Shown here one piece after another: positions 56,502-64,000 of a stretch of DNA of 64,000 nt. The stretch spans positions 1,681,501-1,745,500 of the forward strand of contig NZ_CP050700.1 in assembly GCF_010646885.2 (NCBI RefSeq), in the 5' to 3' direction. A program made the translations under genes and the position numbers. Below the pieces are notes generated by a model. It saw only the letters and a list, made by a program, of their open reading frames with translations. It had not been told where the DNA came from and made no database searches. Origin of the DNA: Desulfopila sp. IMCC35008. GTDB lineage: Bacteria > Desulfobacterota > Desulfobulbia > Desulfobulbales > Desulfocapsaceae. Position 1 is the first letter of the stretch, and every line of letters starts with the position of its first letter.

Positions 56502-58091
56502 TTACATTCGTGAATGTGGTGCGGGACAAAATCCGCCCTGTACATTTTTGCTTCCCTGTGTTGGCGGCCAGGCCTGTTTGCCTTCAACGAATAGGTGATG
56601 AATCCCCACAGGGGGCTGGCATGGGGTGTCGTACGTTGCGGTATCGCCAAACGTCTCGGGGTTGAAAAGTACAAGATCAGCTCGAAGTCCCATGGAAAGT
56701 CTGCCGCAATCATCAAGCCCAAGTCGCTGAGCAGTTTTACCTGTCATTTTGGCGATAGCTTCTTCCAGCCGGAGTACTTTCAGCTCGCGTACAAAGCGGC
56801 GAATGACCCGTGGGAATGCCCCAAAAGCTCGTGGGTGTGGTTTTCCCTGGCTGAGAGCACCGTCAGAGCCAATGACCGCAAATGGCAGACGAATAAATTC
56901 CGCCACAACCTCCTCATCCATTGACGCACAGATTATAGAGACAGCTCCAGACTCTTTCTCAATAAGGTCAATGACATAATCCTCAGGGGCCATTGCTGCC
57001 TTGTCCGCAGATTCGGCCAGGGAGAAACCGACGAGATTCTGCCGTTTACCGGAATGGACACTGGAAATTGTTATGCCCTCAAAACCGGAATTTTGAACAC
57101 CACTCTCCCAGCCAGGATAACCATTTCTGACCTGGTGCCGTATTTGCTCTTTTAGTTCAATATCGTTGAGGCGTTCACAGAACCGATCAATACCTCCCTC
57201 AAGCGCCCATGGTGGAATAAGTGAGAGCAGGGAGGTGCAGGAGTGGTGGTATGGATAGACATCGCAAGTGAGGTCGAGGCCTCGGTTTCTCGCTGTTTCG
57301 AATGTTTCGATCACCTTGTCGATTTTGTCCCAATTGTTACGTCCGGCAAGTTTCAAGTGCGATATGTGTGTCGCAACTCCAGTCTTGAGCCCGACTGTGA
57401 TAACCTCTTTAAGAGCTTCGAGGATACCACTAGCTTCATTACGTATATGGCTTGCATGAAACCCTTCCTTAAGGACAACAACTTCCATTAGTGCCTGAAG
57501 TTCGTTGCTGTCTGCAAAACCGGAAGGGGTATAATAGAGGCCGGTGGAGAGACCCGCAGCACCCTGATCAAGGGCGAGACGAAGCTCCTCCTTCATTCTG
57601 GTTAACTGCTTATGATCAGGAGGCTCTGCACTATAGCCCATGGCGAGAAGGCGAAGGGTTCCGTGACCTATATGGGACATTACCCTCAAGCCTGGTTGGG
57701 CAGCATCTAATTCCGTACAATACTGGCTGAAGGACCTGGGAATAATACGGTTATCAGGTCCCGGGAAAAACTGTTCGATATCTCCGCAGTTATCGATAGT
57801 GCATGGGGTGAGGGACTCGCCACAGTTACCGACGACATCGAGGCAGACTCCCTGGCGGAGTTTGATTTCTCCATGTTTACCATGTAAATGCGTCGCATCC
57901 CAGTGTGAGTGTGGGTCCAGGAAACCGGGACAAAGGGTGAGCCCTTTACCGTTTATATATCGTGCAGCCTCTGCATTAATGGATGGTTCGAGGCCTGCAA
58001 TTTTGCCGTTTGTGATAGCCAGGTCACCAGTCCAACCGGGCTTGCCTGTACCATCAATGAGAAATGCCTGTTGAATGATCAGGTCAAACAT
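56502..58091 (-). CDS. N-acyl-D-amino-acid deacylase (D-aminoacylase family amidohydrolase)
   Basis: A 529-residue amidohydrolase. The metal site includes His61 and His63 (DPHSHWD) and the bridging Cys90 (VVGNCGES); other conserved parts are AAGLSTGLYYTPSGF, FHASHIRNE, ATHISHLK and AVIGSDGAL. It hydrolyses N-acyl-D-amino acids or related D-peptide derivatives to the free amino acid. It overlaps the M20 gene upstream by 8 bases, so the two are translationally coupled. Confidence 0.92.
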   Translation of the reverse strand: MFDLIIQQAFLIDGTGKPGWTGDLAITNGKIAGLEPSINAEAARYINGKGLTLCPGFLDPHSHWDATHLHGKHGEIKLRQGVCLDVVGNCGESLTPCTIDNCGDIEQFFPGPDNRIIPRSFSQYCTELDAAQPGLRVMSHIGHGTLRLLAMGYSAEPPDHKQLTRMKEELRLALDQGAAGLSTGLYYTPSGFADSNELQALMEVVVLKEGFHASHIRNEASGILEALKEVITVGLKTGVATHISHLKLAGRNNWDKIDKVIETFETARNRGLDLTCDVYPYHHSCTSLLSLIPPWALEGGIDRFCERLNDIELKEQIRHQVRNGYPGWESGVQNSGFEGITISSVHSGKRQNLVGFSLAESADKAAMAPEDYVIDLIEKESGAVSIICASMDEEVVAEFIRLPFAVIGSDGALSQGKPHPRAFGAFPRVIRRFVRELKVLRLEEAIAKMTGKTAQRLGLDDCGRLSMGLRADLVLFNPETFGDTATYDTPCQPPVGIHHLFVEGKQAWPPTQGSKNVQGGFCPAPHSRM

Positions 58092-59376
58092 CTCTTTGTG
58101 TGGTGGTTTTTCTTAATAAATGAAGGGCAGCACCACTCATGGTTGTCACCCCGGTGGCAAGACTTGGGTGCAGATCGGGATAGAAACGGGGATCATGAAC
58201 AGGGGCGATCTTCCCCCCTCCATCCACTGCTTTTTCAAGGCGATCAGGAGCAGTAACACCGAGGTGGTACATCAAGAGGGGCACCGGAGGGTCATATTCA
58301 CCGAAAAAGCTGAAATCTTCTGAGCCGTTGCTTGGTGTATCCAGATCCACCTTATCGGGGCCCAGAAGATCGCAGAATACACTCTTTATTGTTTCTGTTA
58401 AACAGGGGTCGTTTATGACAGGTGGGAAGGATGTTTCAGGCAGTTCGACAACCGGCCACAATTCCTCAGGCAGGCCATGGGCCTGGGCAATACCGCATGC
58501 CGTGCGTTTGACTGCCTCCAGCAGCTTGTCGGCCAGGTTTCTGTCAAATGCTCGGATAGTAAGGTTCATCACCACTTCTTCAGGAATAATATTCCGTTTG
58601 GTACCTCCATGAATTGCACCGACGGTTATAAGCCCCATTTCACTGGGATTAACTTCCCTGCTTATGATTGATTGTAACGCGGTAATAATATGTGCGGCCA
58701 GCAAGATAGGGTCTTTAGTTTGGTGTGGGGAGGCCCCATGGCCGCCAATGCCTTTTACAATGAGGTCAACAGCGTGATTGCAGCTTGACTGCACACCCGG
58801 AGCAAGTGTAACGCTGCCGGCGGCGACAAATGGATCGACATGAAGGGCCAGAGCAAAGTCGGGACGACCGAACTTGTCATAGATCCCGGCCTTCATCATG
58901 AGGTCGGCTCCCCCTATGGTTTCTTCAGCAGGTTGACCGATAAAAAGAACTTTGCCCTGCCACTTTGCTTTGAGAGCTGTAAGAACTGAAGCGACCCCGA
59001 TAAGGCAGGTGGTATGTAAGTCGTGGCCGCATGCATGCATGACAGGTATCTGGTTGCCGTTTACATCGATTGAAACCACTTGGGAATTATAGGGAAGCCC
59101 GGTCAATTCCCTGAGTGGAAGGGCATCCATATCCGCCCGAATCAGCAGGCAGGGCCCTGAGCCATTTTCAAGAACACCTACCAGTCCATGTCCACCGATT
59201 CCAGTATGGACATTGAGCCCGAGCTTGTTGAGTTCAGCGCCAACTGTGGCGGCTGTTTGTTCTTCCTGGCAGGAAAGTTCCGGGTTGCTGTGGATCTGTT
59301 TGTAGATCGTTTCTAGTCTGTTGAGATTCTTTGTTACCTCAACATCGAGTTGTTTTTTCAGTTCCTGGCTAAGCAT
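58084..59376 (-). CDS. M20D-family amidohydrolase (N-acyl amino-acid hydrolase type)
   Basis: A 430-residue dinuclear metallo-amidohydrolase. Motifs: LIRADMDALPL, MHACGHDLHT, GQPAEETIGGA, LALHVDPF and SEDFSFFGEY. The dimerisation/lid domain is between them (KGIGGHGASPHQTKDPILLA). Family members remove acyl groups from amino acids (IAA-amino-acid hydrolase, hippurate hydrolase). With the D-aminoacylase and the ABC importer upstream it forms a plausible catabolic set. Confidence 0.92.
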   Translation of the reverse strand: MLSQELKKQLDVEVTKNLNRLETIYKQIHSNPELSCQEEQTAATVGAELNKLGLNVHTGIGGHGLVGVLENGSGPCLLIRADMDALPLRELTGLPYNSQVVSIDVNGNQIPVMHACGHDLHTTCLIGVASVLTALKAKWQGKVLFIGQPAEETIGGADLMMKAGIYDKFGRPDFALALHVDPFVAAGSVTLAPGVQSSCNHAVDLIVKGIGGHGASPHQTKDPILLAAHIITALQSIISREVNPSEMGLITVGAIHGGTKRNIIPEEVVMNLTIRAFDRNLADKLLEAVKRTACGIAQAHGLPEELWPVVELPETSFPPVINDPCLTETIKSVFCDLLGPDKVDLDTPSNGSEDFSFFGEYDPPVPLLMYHLGVTAPDRLEKAVDGGGKIAPVHDPRFYPDLHPSLATGVTTMSGAALHLLRKTTTQRDV

Positions 59377-59535
59377 GATGAGTCTCGTTGGTATAGTACC
59401 GTTCTTAAATTGTTTCTTCAGGTAAAGTGATACTGCAGTGACTTAAAAGCAAAAAGACAGGAGTGTCAAGTATCCTTGATTACCTCTGTTACTATATAAT
59501 ACCAGGCGATCAGAGATATAATGACAAAATGGGTG

Positions 59536-59569
59536 CAGTGCGGGCTCGATTCAGACCAAGACCGCACTG
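59536..59569 (-). terminator. Weak hairpin after livF
   Basis: An 8-bp stem CAGTGCGG / CCGCACTG with an 18-base loop, just after the livF stop on the - strand. There is no U-run. If it does not terminate, the M20 and D-aminoacylase genes would be read through from the transporter operon. Confidence 0.35.
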
Positions 59570-59580
59570 TTTGGAAATGA

Positions 59581-60306
59581 TTAGCCTCCGAGATAGGCTT
59601 TTTTGACCTCAGGATTGCCAAGAAGTTCAGCTGATGTCCCTTCGGCAACTATTTTACCGGTATCAAGAACATAACCTCGTGAAGCCAAGTGGAGGGCGAG
59701 GTTGGCGTTCTGTTCGATAAGCAGGATAGTCATGCCTTCTTCGTTAAGTTGTTTCAAGGTTCGAAAAAGTTCATATTTCAGCACGGGGGCGAGACCCATA
59801 GAGGGCTCGTCAAGAAGCAGAAAATCGCATCCTGTCATCAGGGCCCTGCCGACAGCAAGCATTTGCTGTTCTCCACCAGAAAGGGACTCGCTACGCTGTT
59901 CACGTCGTTCCTTAAGGCGGGGAAAAAGGGAGAATATACGCTCGTATTCCGGTTCAAAATCTGTATTCTTGTCACGGGAATAGGTCGCTAAAACCAGGTT
60001 TTCCATAACGGTCAGATTGCCGAAAATATGACGGCCCTCCGGAACAAGCGCACATTTGAGATCCTTGACGACTGAATCTGGGGCGGTTGTAAGTATTGAT
60101 TCTCCTTTATACTTGATTTCTCCGGAGATTACTTTTGGGGCCTCAGGAGGGGGCAGGCGGGTGATGGAATAGAGGCTGGTAGTCTTCCCAGCGCCGTTAG
60201 CCCCGATCAAGGTGACAATCTCACCTTGGTCCACATTAAAGCTTATCCCGTGTAAGGCCTGAATATTTCCATATTTGACTATGAGATTTTCAACAGAAAG
60301 CAACAT
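59581..60306 (-). CDS. livF: Branched-chain amino-acid ABC transporter ATP-binding protein
   Basis: A 241-residue ABC ATPase. Walker A is GANGAGKTT, the signature LSGGEQQMLAVGRALM and Walker B FLLLDEPSMGLAP, all LivF-like. It couples ATP hydrolysis to transport through LivH/LivM. The start overlaps the livG stop by one base (TAATG). Confidence 0.94.
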   Translation of the reverse strand: MLLSVENLIVKYGNIQALHGISFNVDQGEIVTLIGANGAGKTTSLYSITRLPPPEAPKVISGEIKYKGESILTTAPDSVVKDLKCALVPEGRHIFGNLTVMENLVLATYSRDKNTDFEPEYERIFSLFPRLKERREQRSESLSGGEQQMLAVGRALMTGCDFLLLDEPSMGLAPVLKYELFRTLKQLNEEGMTILLIEQNANLALHLASRGYVLDTGKIVAEGTSAELLGNPEVKKAYLGG

Positions 60307-61109
60307 TATATATTATCGTCTCCGAGATATGCGGTCATTACCGCGGGATGATTTCGTACATGTTCTGCTGTGCCTTCAGCGATGGTCTCACCGAAGTCTA
60401 TGACCTTGATGTCGTTGCAGAGTTCCATCATGACGTCCATATGATGCTCAATCATCCAGATGGTAACATCAAATGTTTCATGAATCCACCGGACCAGACG
60501 GATAAGCTCCTGAATATCAACCGAGTTAAGACCGGCTGCAGGTTCATCAAGCAGAAGCAGTTTTGGTTTTTCAGAGAGGGCACGCACAATCTCAAGTTTA
60601 CGCTGGAGCCCATAAGCGAGGTTGGTTGGATATTCGTCAGCATAGCGGTCGAGGTCAAAAAACTTCAATAGTTCTCTGGCTTCTTTTTCTATCTGCTGTT
60701 CACATTCGGTGTATTTTTTTGTTCGCATGATTGCATGGAAAAAGCCGTATCCAAGACTTCCATGCTGGGCAACCCGAATGTTATCCAGTACCGTCATCTG
60801 ATTCCATAATCTGATGTTCTGAAAGGTCCTGGCAACGCCTAGTGAAGTAACTTTGTGTGGTTTAAGCCCGGCAGTGGGATGGCCGTTGATAAAAATCTGC
60901 CCTTCAGTAGGCTGGTAAAAGCCACTGACCAGGTTGAAAACGGTTGTTTTGCCAGCACCGTTGGGTCCTATGAGCCCGGCCATTTTATTCTGACCCAGGC
61001 CGATATTGAAATCTGAGACTGCTGTCAGGCCACCGAAGCGCTGGGTAAGGCCGCGTATTTCGAGGACCGGATTATCAGTCGATGTTTGAGTATCTTTCGT
61101 CATAATCAT
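60306..61109 (-). CDS. livG: Branched-chain amino-acid ABC transporter ATP-binding protein
   Basis: A 267-residue ABC ATPase. Walker A is GPNGAGKTT, the signature LAYGLQRKLEIVRAL and Walker B LLLLDEPAAGLNS, typical of LivG. The C-terminal GETIAEGTAEHVRNHPAVMTAYLG is the usual LivG tail. The stop overlaps livF and the start overlaps livM by four bases (ATGA). Confidence 0.94.
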   Translation of the reverse strand: MIMTKDTQTSTDNPVLEIRGLTQRFGGLTAVSDFNIGLGQNKMAGLIGPNGAGKTTVFNLVSGFYQPTEGQIFINGHPTAGLKPHKVTSLGVARTFQNIRLWNQMTVLDNIRVAQHGSLGYGFFHAIMRTKKYTECEQQIEKEARELLKFFDLDRYADEYPTNLAYGLQRKLEIVRALSEKPKLLLLDEPAAGLNSVDIQELIRLVRWIHETFDVTIWMIEHHMDVMMELCNDIKVIDFGETIAEGTAEHVRNHPAVMTAYLGDDNI

Positions 61110-62137
61110 TTAAACCGGTAAAAGCGTTTCAGCCTGGGGAACATATCGGAAAGTTCACGGTTGCCCATGATGCCTTCCGGCCTGAACTGCATGAGGACAA
61201 TGAGCACCAGCGGGATAACAACCCATTTGATGATCTGCAGAGGGCGAAGGAGTTCCAGCAGGATTGTAAATAAAATTGCAGACATTACGGCGCCTGAAAG
61301 GGAGGCCATGCCGCCAAGGTAGACCATGACGAGGACTTCAGTGGATTTCAGGATATTGAAACTTCCAGGATTGACATAACCAATAATATAGGCAAACAGA
61401 CCACCTGCTACTCCGGCAAGACCGGAAGAGAGCATAAAGGTGATCGTTTTCATTTTGTTGGTGTTGACACTCATGATTTCCGCTGCGACTTCGTCTTGGC
61501 AAATTGCGGCGACGCCCTTACCGAAGGTGGAAGAGTTGTAACGGCGCAATATCCACACTGTGAAAATGGTGAAGATGAAGACCCAGATAACCATCCAGGG
61601 GAGGTCAATAGTGTCGCCCATGGCGTTTACGACTTTCTTCATCCCCATGAATCCACGGGAACCACCAATGACTCCCAGGTTCTCAATAAGACTGATGATA
61701 ATGTAGTTGGCGGCTATAGTAATAATAGCAAGATAATCGCCACGGGTTTTGTAGGAAGGTAAGGCGACTAAAAGTCCTGCAAAAGCTGCGGCAACCCCGC
61801 CGGCCAGAATGATAAATGGAAAACAATAAAGGGCCAGGCCAGGGTCGAGAAGTGGGGCTCCAAAAACTTTATCTTTTGAAAACAACAACACTCCGAGTAT
61901 GGATGAGACATACGCGCCGACACACATGAACCCTGCATGGCCACATGAAAACTCCCCCATATTGCCATTCACCAGGTTCAGGCTGGTGGAGAGGATAATA
62001 TTGACTCCCATGAACATCATTACAGAGAGGATGTATAGGCTCACTGCTTCTTCATAGGCCAGCCAGGTAATGACACCGCCGATAGTGACCAGGAGCAGGT
62101 GAACTGAATACCGTTGGAAAAAAGCTCTTTTCAGCAT
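61106..62137 (-). CDS. livM: Branched-chain amino-acid ABC transporter permease
   Basis: A 343-residue inner-membrane permease with about eight to nine helices. LivM signatures include NLVNGNMGEFSCGHAGFMCVG and the cytoplasmic coupling loop GKGVAAICQDEVAAEIMSVN. AAAGGGGGA precedes the ATG. It forms the translocation pore with LivH. Confidence 0.93.
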   Translation of the reverse strand: MLKRAFFQRYSVHLLLVTIGGVITWLAYEEAVSLYILSVMMFMGVNIILSTSLNLVNGNMGEFSCGHAGFMCVGAYVSSILGVLLFSKDKVFGAPLLDPGLALYCFPFIILAGGVAAAFAGLLVALPSYKTRGDYLAIITIAANYIIISLIENLGVIGGSRGFMGMKKVVNAMGDTIDLPWMVIWVFIFTIFTVWILRRYNSSTFGKGVAAICQDEVAAEIMSVNTNKMKTITFMLSSGLAGVAGGLFAYIIGYVNPGSFNILKSTEVLVMVYLGGMASLSGAVMSAILFTILLELLRPLQIIKWVVIPLVLIVLMQFRPEGIMGNRELSDMFPRLKRFYRFK

Positions 62138-62148
62138 CTGTTCCCCCT

Positions 62149-63060
62149 TTATATCTTGGTGGTCTTGGCGACGCCGAAGAGACCTGTCGGTTTAAACGAG
62201 AGTATGACAAGGAGCACCGTAAAGGCGATCAGGTCGCGATAGGTTGACGGAAAGACCGCCACCACTAGAATCTCAACTGCTCCGAGAAGAAAACCGCCCA
62301 GGAAGGCGCCACGGATATCGCCGATACCGCCTACAACGGCAGCGATAAAGGCCTTCCAGCCGATAAGTGCACCCATGTAAGGTTCAAGAATGGGATAGCT
62401 CATCGCAAACAGCACACCTGCAAGGCCGGCAAAACCGGAGCCAAGTATAAAGGTTATGACAATAATCGAGTCTATGGGTATTCCCATCAAAGGCACCGCA
62501 AATTTGTCATAGGATATGGCTCTCATGGCCATCCCTACCTTGGTGCGGGAAACGATCCACTGAAGAATGAAAAAAGAAAGAATTGCGGTAATAATTACGG
62601 CAATTTTCAGGTTGGTGAAAGTTACTCCGCCAATCGTGTAGACGTGTTCTGTGATAAGTGAGGGAAAAGCCTTTCTGCTGGCACCGAGAACGGCGAGGTT
62701 CGCATGTTCCAGAATCAGACCACACATGAGTGCGGTGATAACCACATACAGTCTGTGTGCACCTTTCCTTCGCAATGGCCTGTAGGCGACTCGCTCAAGA
62801 CTGACACCTACCATGGAGGTCAGTATCATGGTAAGCGGGATGGTGAGTGCCAGGGCTACCCATCCGGGCAACCCAAGAGATGTAAGTAGCATGGTCGCAA
62901 CAAAAAATGCGATGTAGGCACCGACCATGAAGACGTCACCGTGGGCAAAGTTGATAAGTGTCAACACGCCATAAACCATCGTGTAACCGAGGGCGATGAG
63001 CGCGTAAAAGCTGCCCCACTGCAATGCATTTATTAAATTTTGAATAATACTTTCTACCAT
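62149..63060 (-). CDS. livH: Branched-chain amino-acid ABC transporter permease
   Basis: A 303-residue permease with about eight membrane helices. LivH signatures include FYALIALGYTMVYGVLTLIN and FAHGDVFMVGAYIAFF, RAISYDKFAVPLMGIPID and KAFIAAVVGGIGDIRGAFLG. The start has AGAGGCG upstream. It is the first permease gene after the terminator at 63133-63161. Confidence 0.94.
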   Translation of the reverse strand: MVESIIQNLINALQWGSFYALIALGYTMVYGVLTLINFAHGDVFMVGAYIAFFVATMLLTSLGLPGWVALALTIPLTMILTSMVGVSLERVAYRPLRRKGAHRLYVVITALMCGLILEHANLAVLGASRKAFPSLITEHVYTIGGVTFTNLKIAVIITAILSFFILQWIVSRTKVGMAMRAISYDKFAVPLMGIPIDSIIVITFILGSGFAGLAGVLFAMSYPILEPYMGALIGWKAFIAAVVGGIGDIRGAFLGGFLLGAVEILVVAVFPSTYRDLIAFTVLLVILSFKPTGLFGVAKTTKI

Positions 63061-63417
63061 GTAACGCCTCTGGTACCTGCAACAGCCTTCGATGTGAAGG
63101 GCGAAACAGTTCTCAAATATGTTGGTAAAAAAGATCAGGTCGGCTTCATGCCGACCTGATCAATGAAATCAAAAAGCCGAAGATATGTAACCCAAATTTC
63201 TTATCAGTTCAGGCGGCGTCAGGTTCGGTGTTTTTGGCAGTGAACCATGGTGTGCTATGTTCATTGCTAAAATACTGAAGAAGACGATGCCGCATGGATT
63301 GGCCTTTGGTGAGCATTGCACAAATTCAGTCATATACGGATGTTGCGTTAACAAACTGCAAGATCTAATGAAATCTTGAAAGGACACAATGCTCATGAAA
63401 AATACTGGCTGACAGAT
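63061..63417. other. 357-base intergenic region between the binding protein and livH
   Basis: It holds the rho-independent terminator at 63133-63161 and no credible coding sequence. Confidence 0.6.
63133..63161 (-). terminator. Rho-independent terminator between the binding-protein gene and livH
   Basis: A 12-bp GC-rich stem (GATCAGGTCGGC / GCCGACCTGATC) with a 5-base loop, followed on the - strand by a run of six T. It fits the usual scheme of over-expressing the binding protein relative to the membrane components. Confidence 0.88.
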
Positions 63418-64000
63418 TTACGGGCAGACAGATTCGGTGAACTCGAAGGTTCCGGTGTCGCTAATTTTAACAACAACCGCGCACTTAACAGGGTCGCCCT
63501 GTTCGTCAAATTTCATGGAGCCGGTAATTCCGTCAAATGAAGGGATGGCGGCCATTGCTTCACGAACAGCTTTACGGTCTTTTCTCAGTTTGCCTGTGAG
63601 TCCTCCGGTATCCTGAATTGCCTTCAGAACGATTCGGGTGGCATCCCAGGTAAGAGCTGCAACATCGTCAGGGGTTTCGCCATACTTCTCTGAATAACGG
63701 TCGATGAACTCCTTGGTCGCTCCTGTTGCACCCGCGGCTGCATAATGAGTGGAGAAGTAAAGACCTTTACAATCGTCGCCACAGAGTGTCATCAGTTCAG
63801 ATGAACCCCATGCGTCTGAACCCATGAACTGGCCTTTATAGCCAAGTTGATGGGCCTGCCTGACGATGAGGGCAACCTGATTGTAGTTGTCCGGCAGGAA
63901 AATGAAATCAGGTTTTGCAGATATGATCTTCGTCAGCTGAGCAGAAAAATCCTGATCTTTTGTGCCATGACTTTCAAAGGCAACAACGCTTCCTGCGCCA
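63418..64000 (-). CDS. ABC transporter substrate-binding protein (LivJ-like), 5' part outside the window
   Basis: The C-terminal 194 residues of a periplasmic Leu/Ile/Val-type binding protein (Peripla_BP_6). The frame is open to the right edge, reading upstream of the internal Met into GSVVAFESHGTKDQDFSAQL and PDFIFLPDNYNQVALIVRQA. The C-terminal part has SDAWGSSELMTLCGDDCKG, EFIDRYSEKYGETPDDVAAL and FDGITGSMKFDEQGDP. The two-cysteine LCGDDC may form a disulphide. The signal peptide and N-lobe are not in the window. Confidence 0.92.
   Translation of the reverse strand, partial: GAGSVVAFESHGTKDQDFSAQLTKIISAKPDFIFLPDNYNQVALIVRQAHQLGYKGQFMGSDAWGSSELMTLCGDDCKGLYFSTHYAAAGATGATKEFIDRYSEKYGETPDDVAALTWDATRIVLKAIQDTGGLTGKLRKDRKAVREAMAAIPSFDGITGSMKFDEQGDPVKCAVVVKISDTGTFEFTESVCP

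Noticed and set aside
63169..63396. A 75-codon frame between the binding protein and livH
   Set aside because: No ribosome-binding site, no domain, and it starts next to the terminator structure.

Overview
The window looks like a chromosomal segment of a Gram-negative anaerobe or microaerophile, most likely a member of the Desulfobacterota (possibly Desulfobulbales). The clues are a DUF3786 protein with an N-terminal four-cysteine motif, a DUF2284 metal-binding protein and a double-cluster Fe-S reductase side by side, a PerR-KatG peroxide-defence pair, many outer-membrane beta-barrels and lipoproteins, and moderate base composition. There is no rRNA, tRNA or ribosomal-protein marker, so the lineage is an inference.

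Region 1 (1-12.7 kb, all + strand). The 3' part of a membrane-bound hybrid histidine kinase is followed by a six-gene cluster: transglutaminase-like protein, circularly permuted ATP-grasp protein, alpha-E protein, a large transglutaminase-DUF2126 (putative amidoligase) fusion, an ATP-grasp/alpha-E fusion, and a third transglutaminase-like protein. All three transglutaminase domains keep a Cys-His-Asp triad. This is a predicted peptide-bond forming and cleaving system with no established substrate. A sigma-54-like -24/-12 element lies upstream.

Region 2 (12.7-32.2 kb, genes all on the - strand). This is an envelope-oriented block: a LapG-like cysteine protease, a DUF389 membrane protein, an uncharacterised beta-barrel with a C8 tract near its N terminus, a broken outer-membrane transporter gene, phospholipase A, a SYLF lipid-binding protein, three DUF1254/DUF1214 proteins, two glycine-zipper proteins, a Bax-like glucosaminidase lipoprotein, an arylsulfatase and further secreted or barrel proteins. 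The part around 23-29 kb is visibly more GC-rich. The block is bracketed by two copies of a transposase-less inverted-repeat element (12.74-12.79 kb and 31.96-32.22 kb), which suggests acquired or rearranged DNA.

Region 3 (32.3-41.3 kb). It carries a TPR-containing regulator-like protein, katG with its probable regulator perR, a LysE/RhtB exporter, rsgA, a glyoxalase I and gshA. The theme is peroxide, thiol and methylglyoxal defence.

Region 4 (41.5-56.3 kb). It carries a PAS-GGDEF diguanylate cyclase, the Fe-S trio (DUF3786, DUF2284, epoxyqueuosine-reductase-like), a secreted MBL-fold hydrolase divergent from a flavoprotein, a long-chain acyl-CoA synthetase, a small Asp-Phe repeat membrane protein, an EamA transporter, uridine kinase, a PafA-like phosphatase, a lipoprotein and a DUF2293 protein.

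Region 5 (56.5-64 kb, - strand). A branched-chain amino-acid/peptide-type ABC importer (substrate-binding protein running off the edge, then livH, livM, livG, livF) is followed by an M20 amidohydrolase and an overlapping D-aminoacylase. Together they suggest uptake and deacylation of acylated amino acids. A rho-independent terminator sits between the binding protein and the permease genes.
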